Positions 63,731 through 64,000 of a stretch of DNA of 64,000 bases are shown in pieces. Source of the DNA: Gilvimarinus japonicus (GTDB lineage Bacteria > Pseudomonadota > Gammaproteobacteria > Pseudomonadales > Cellvibrionaceae). How positions within the stretch are numbered: the stretch's first letter is position 1; every line of letters starts with the position of its first letter. The stretch covers positions 1,178,001 through 1,242,000 of the forward strand of contig NZ_AP031500.1 in NCBI RefSeq assembly GCF_042847215.1, given 5' to 3'. The notes beneath the pieces are model-generated. The model was not told the origin of the DNA and did no database searches. It saw nothing but the letters and a program-made list of their open reading frames with translations. The position numbers were made by a program, and so were the translations under genes.

Positions 63731-64000
63731 TTAAGGTGCGGCGGTTGTCGCTTGTAACGGTTTTTTGCTGCCCATTCTGCGGGCGATACCGGCACTCAAT
63801 AATGCCACGAGCATCAGCCAGCTGGCGCTACCGCCACCACCGGAGCTGCCACCGCTGTTTGAGGGCGCGGGTACTACGCTACTGGAGCTAACAGAGGCGA
63901 TAGCGCTACTGGTACTACTAGAGCTAACCGAGCTGCTGGAGCTGACAGACGTATCAGAGCTACTAATGCTGCTCGAACTTGTAGAATTGTTGAAGTTGAC
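63731..64000 (-). CDS. C-terminal end of a second GlyGly-CTERM protein with serine-rich linker (5' truncated by window)
   Basis: Minus-strand frame open from base 64000 to TAA at 63731-63733, 89 residues visible, no start in the window. The visible part is a poly-Ser/Thr linker (runs such as SSSSSVSSSSTSS) followed by SGGSSGGGGSASWLMLVALL, SAGIARRMGSKK and a short tail. The sorting tail is almost the same as that of the neighbouring cyclophilin (SWLML, AGIARR), suggesting duplication or shared machinery. Serine-rich linkers are typical of Cellvibrionaceae secreted enzymes. The catalytic or binding part lies outside the window. Confidence 0.8.
   Translation of the reverse strand, partial: VNFNNSTSSSSISSSDTSVSSSSSVSSSSTSSAIASVSSSSVVPAPSNSGGSSGGGGSASWLMLVALLSAGIARRMGSKKPLQATTAAP

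Overview
The window reads as the chromosome of a marine, particle-associated gammaproteobacterium, most likely in or near Cellvibrionales/Cellvibrionaceae (moderate confidence). The signs are giant LapA-type adhesins with the LapD/LapG switch, a class Ia ribonucleotide reductase with two ATP-cones, a sulfatase beside a multihaem cytochrome, and a poly-serine linker plus GlyGly-CTERM tails at the right edge. No rRNA, tRNA, CRISPR array, insertion sequence or prophage was seen. The gene order looks chromosomal throughout.

Left part (1-28.8 kb): a biofilm adhesin locus. After the tail of a LuxR-type regulator come two enormous tandem genes encoding cadherin-like/VCBS repeat proteins of 3302 and 4938 residues. 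Both begin with a LapA-like retention module. The second is a textbook LapA-type protein. It has a PAAG site (the form LapG cleaves), 31 apparently identical 312-bp (104-residue) cadherin-like repeats, a PA14-like domain, RTX nonapeptides and a type I secretion C-terminus. The first has neither an AA cleavage motif near its N-terminus nor RTX repeats. A small protein gene follows. Convergent with it are lapD (degenerate GGDEF/EAL receptor) and lapG (periplasmic cysteine protease), so the cyclic-di-GMP-controlled retention and release machinery sits beside its probable substrate. The type I exporter is not in the window.

28.6-34.8 kb: nrdA-nrdB on the minus strand with terminators, a leader of about 650 bp, a pair of candidate NrdR boxes exactly 31 bp apart and a perfect DnaA box, then an outer-membrane beta-barrel protein. 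35-48 kb is a mixed housekeeping and accessory stretch: AEC transporter, purU, a chemoreceptor with an unusual membrane layout, a DesK/DesR-like two-component pair preceded by an untracked 52-residue ORF, a VC_2705-type sodium:solute symporter with its DUF4212 partner, a DUF6445 protein, a PhoA-type alkaline phosphatase, a YihY-family protein and an ATP-grasp enzyme.

48-58.6 kb: an exported sulfatase diverges from a long operon of octahaem cytochrome c/TPR protein, MoxR ATPase, DUF58, DUF4381, two VWA (BatA/BatB-like) proteins and BatD. The last four genes overlap by 4 bp at each junction. The second VWA protein has lost the first aspartate of its metal site. 58.7-64 kb: a periplasmic HAD phosphatase, a CPA1 antiporter with an RCK-like tail, a hotdog thioesterase, a DUF6164 protein, an exported cyclophilin with a GlyGly-CTERM tail, and the C-terminal end of a second GlyGly-CTERM protein with a serine-rich linker, cut by the window edge.
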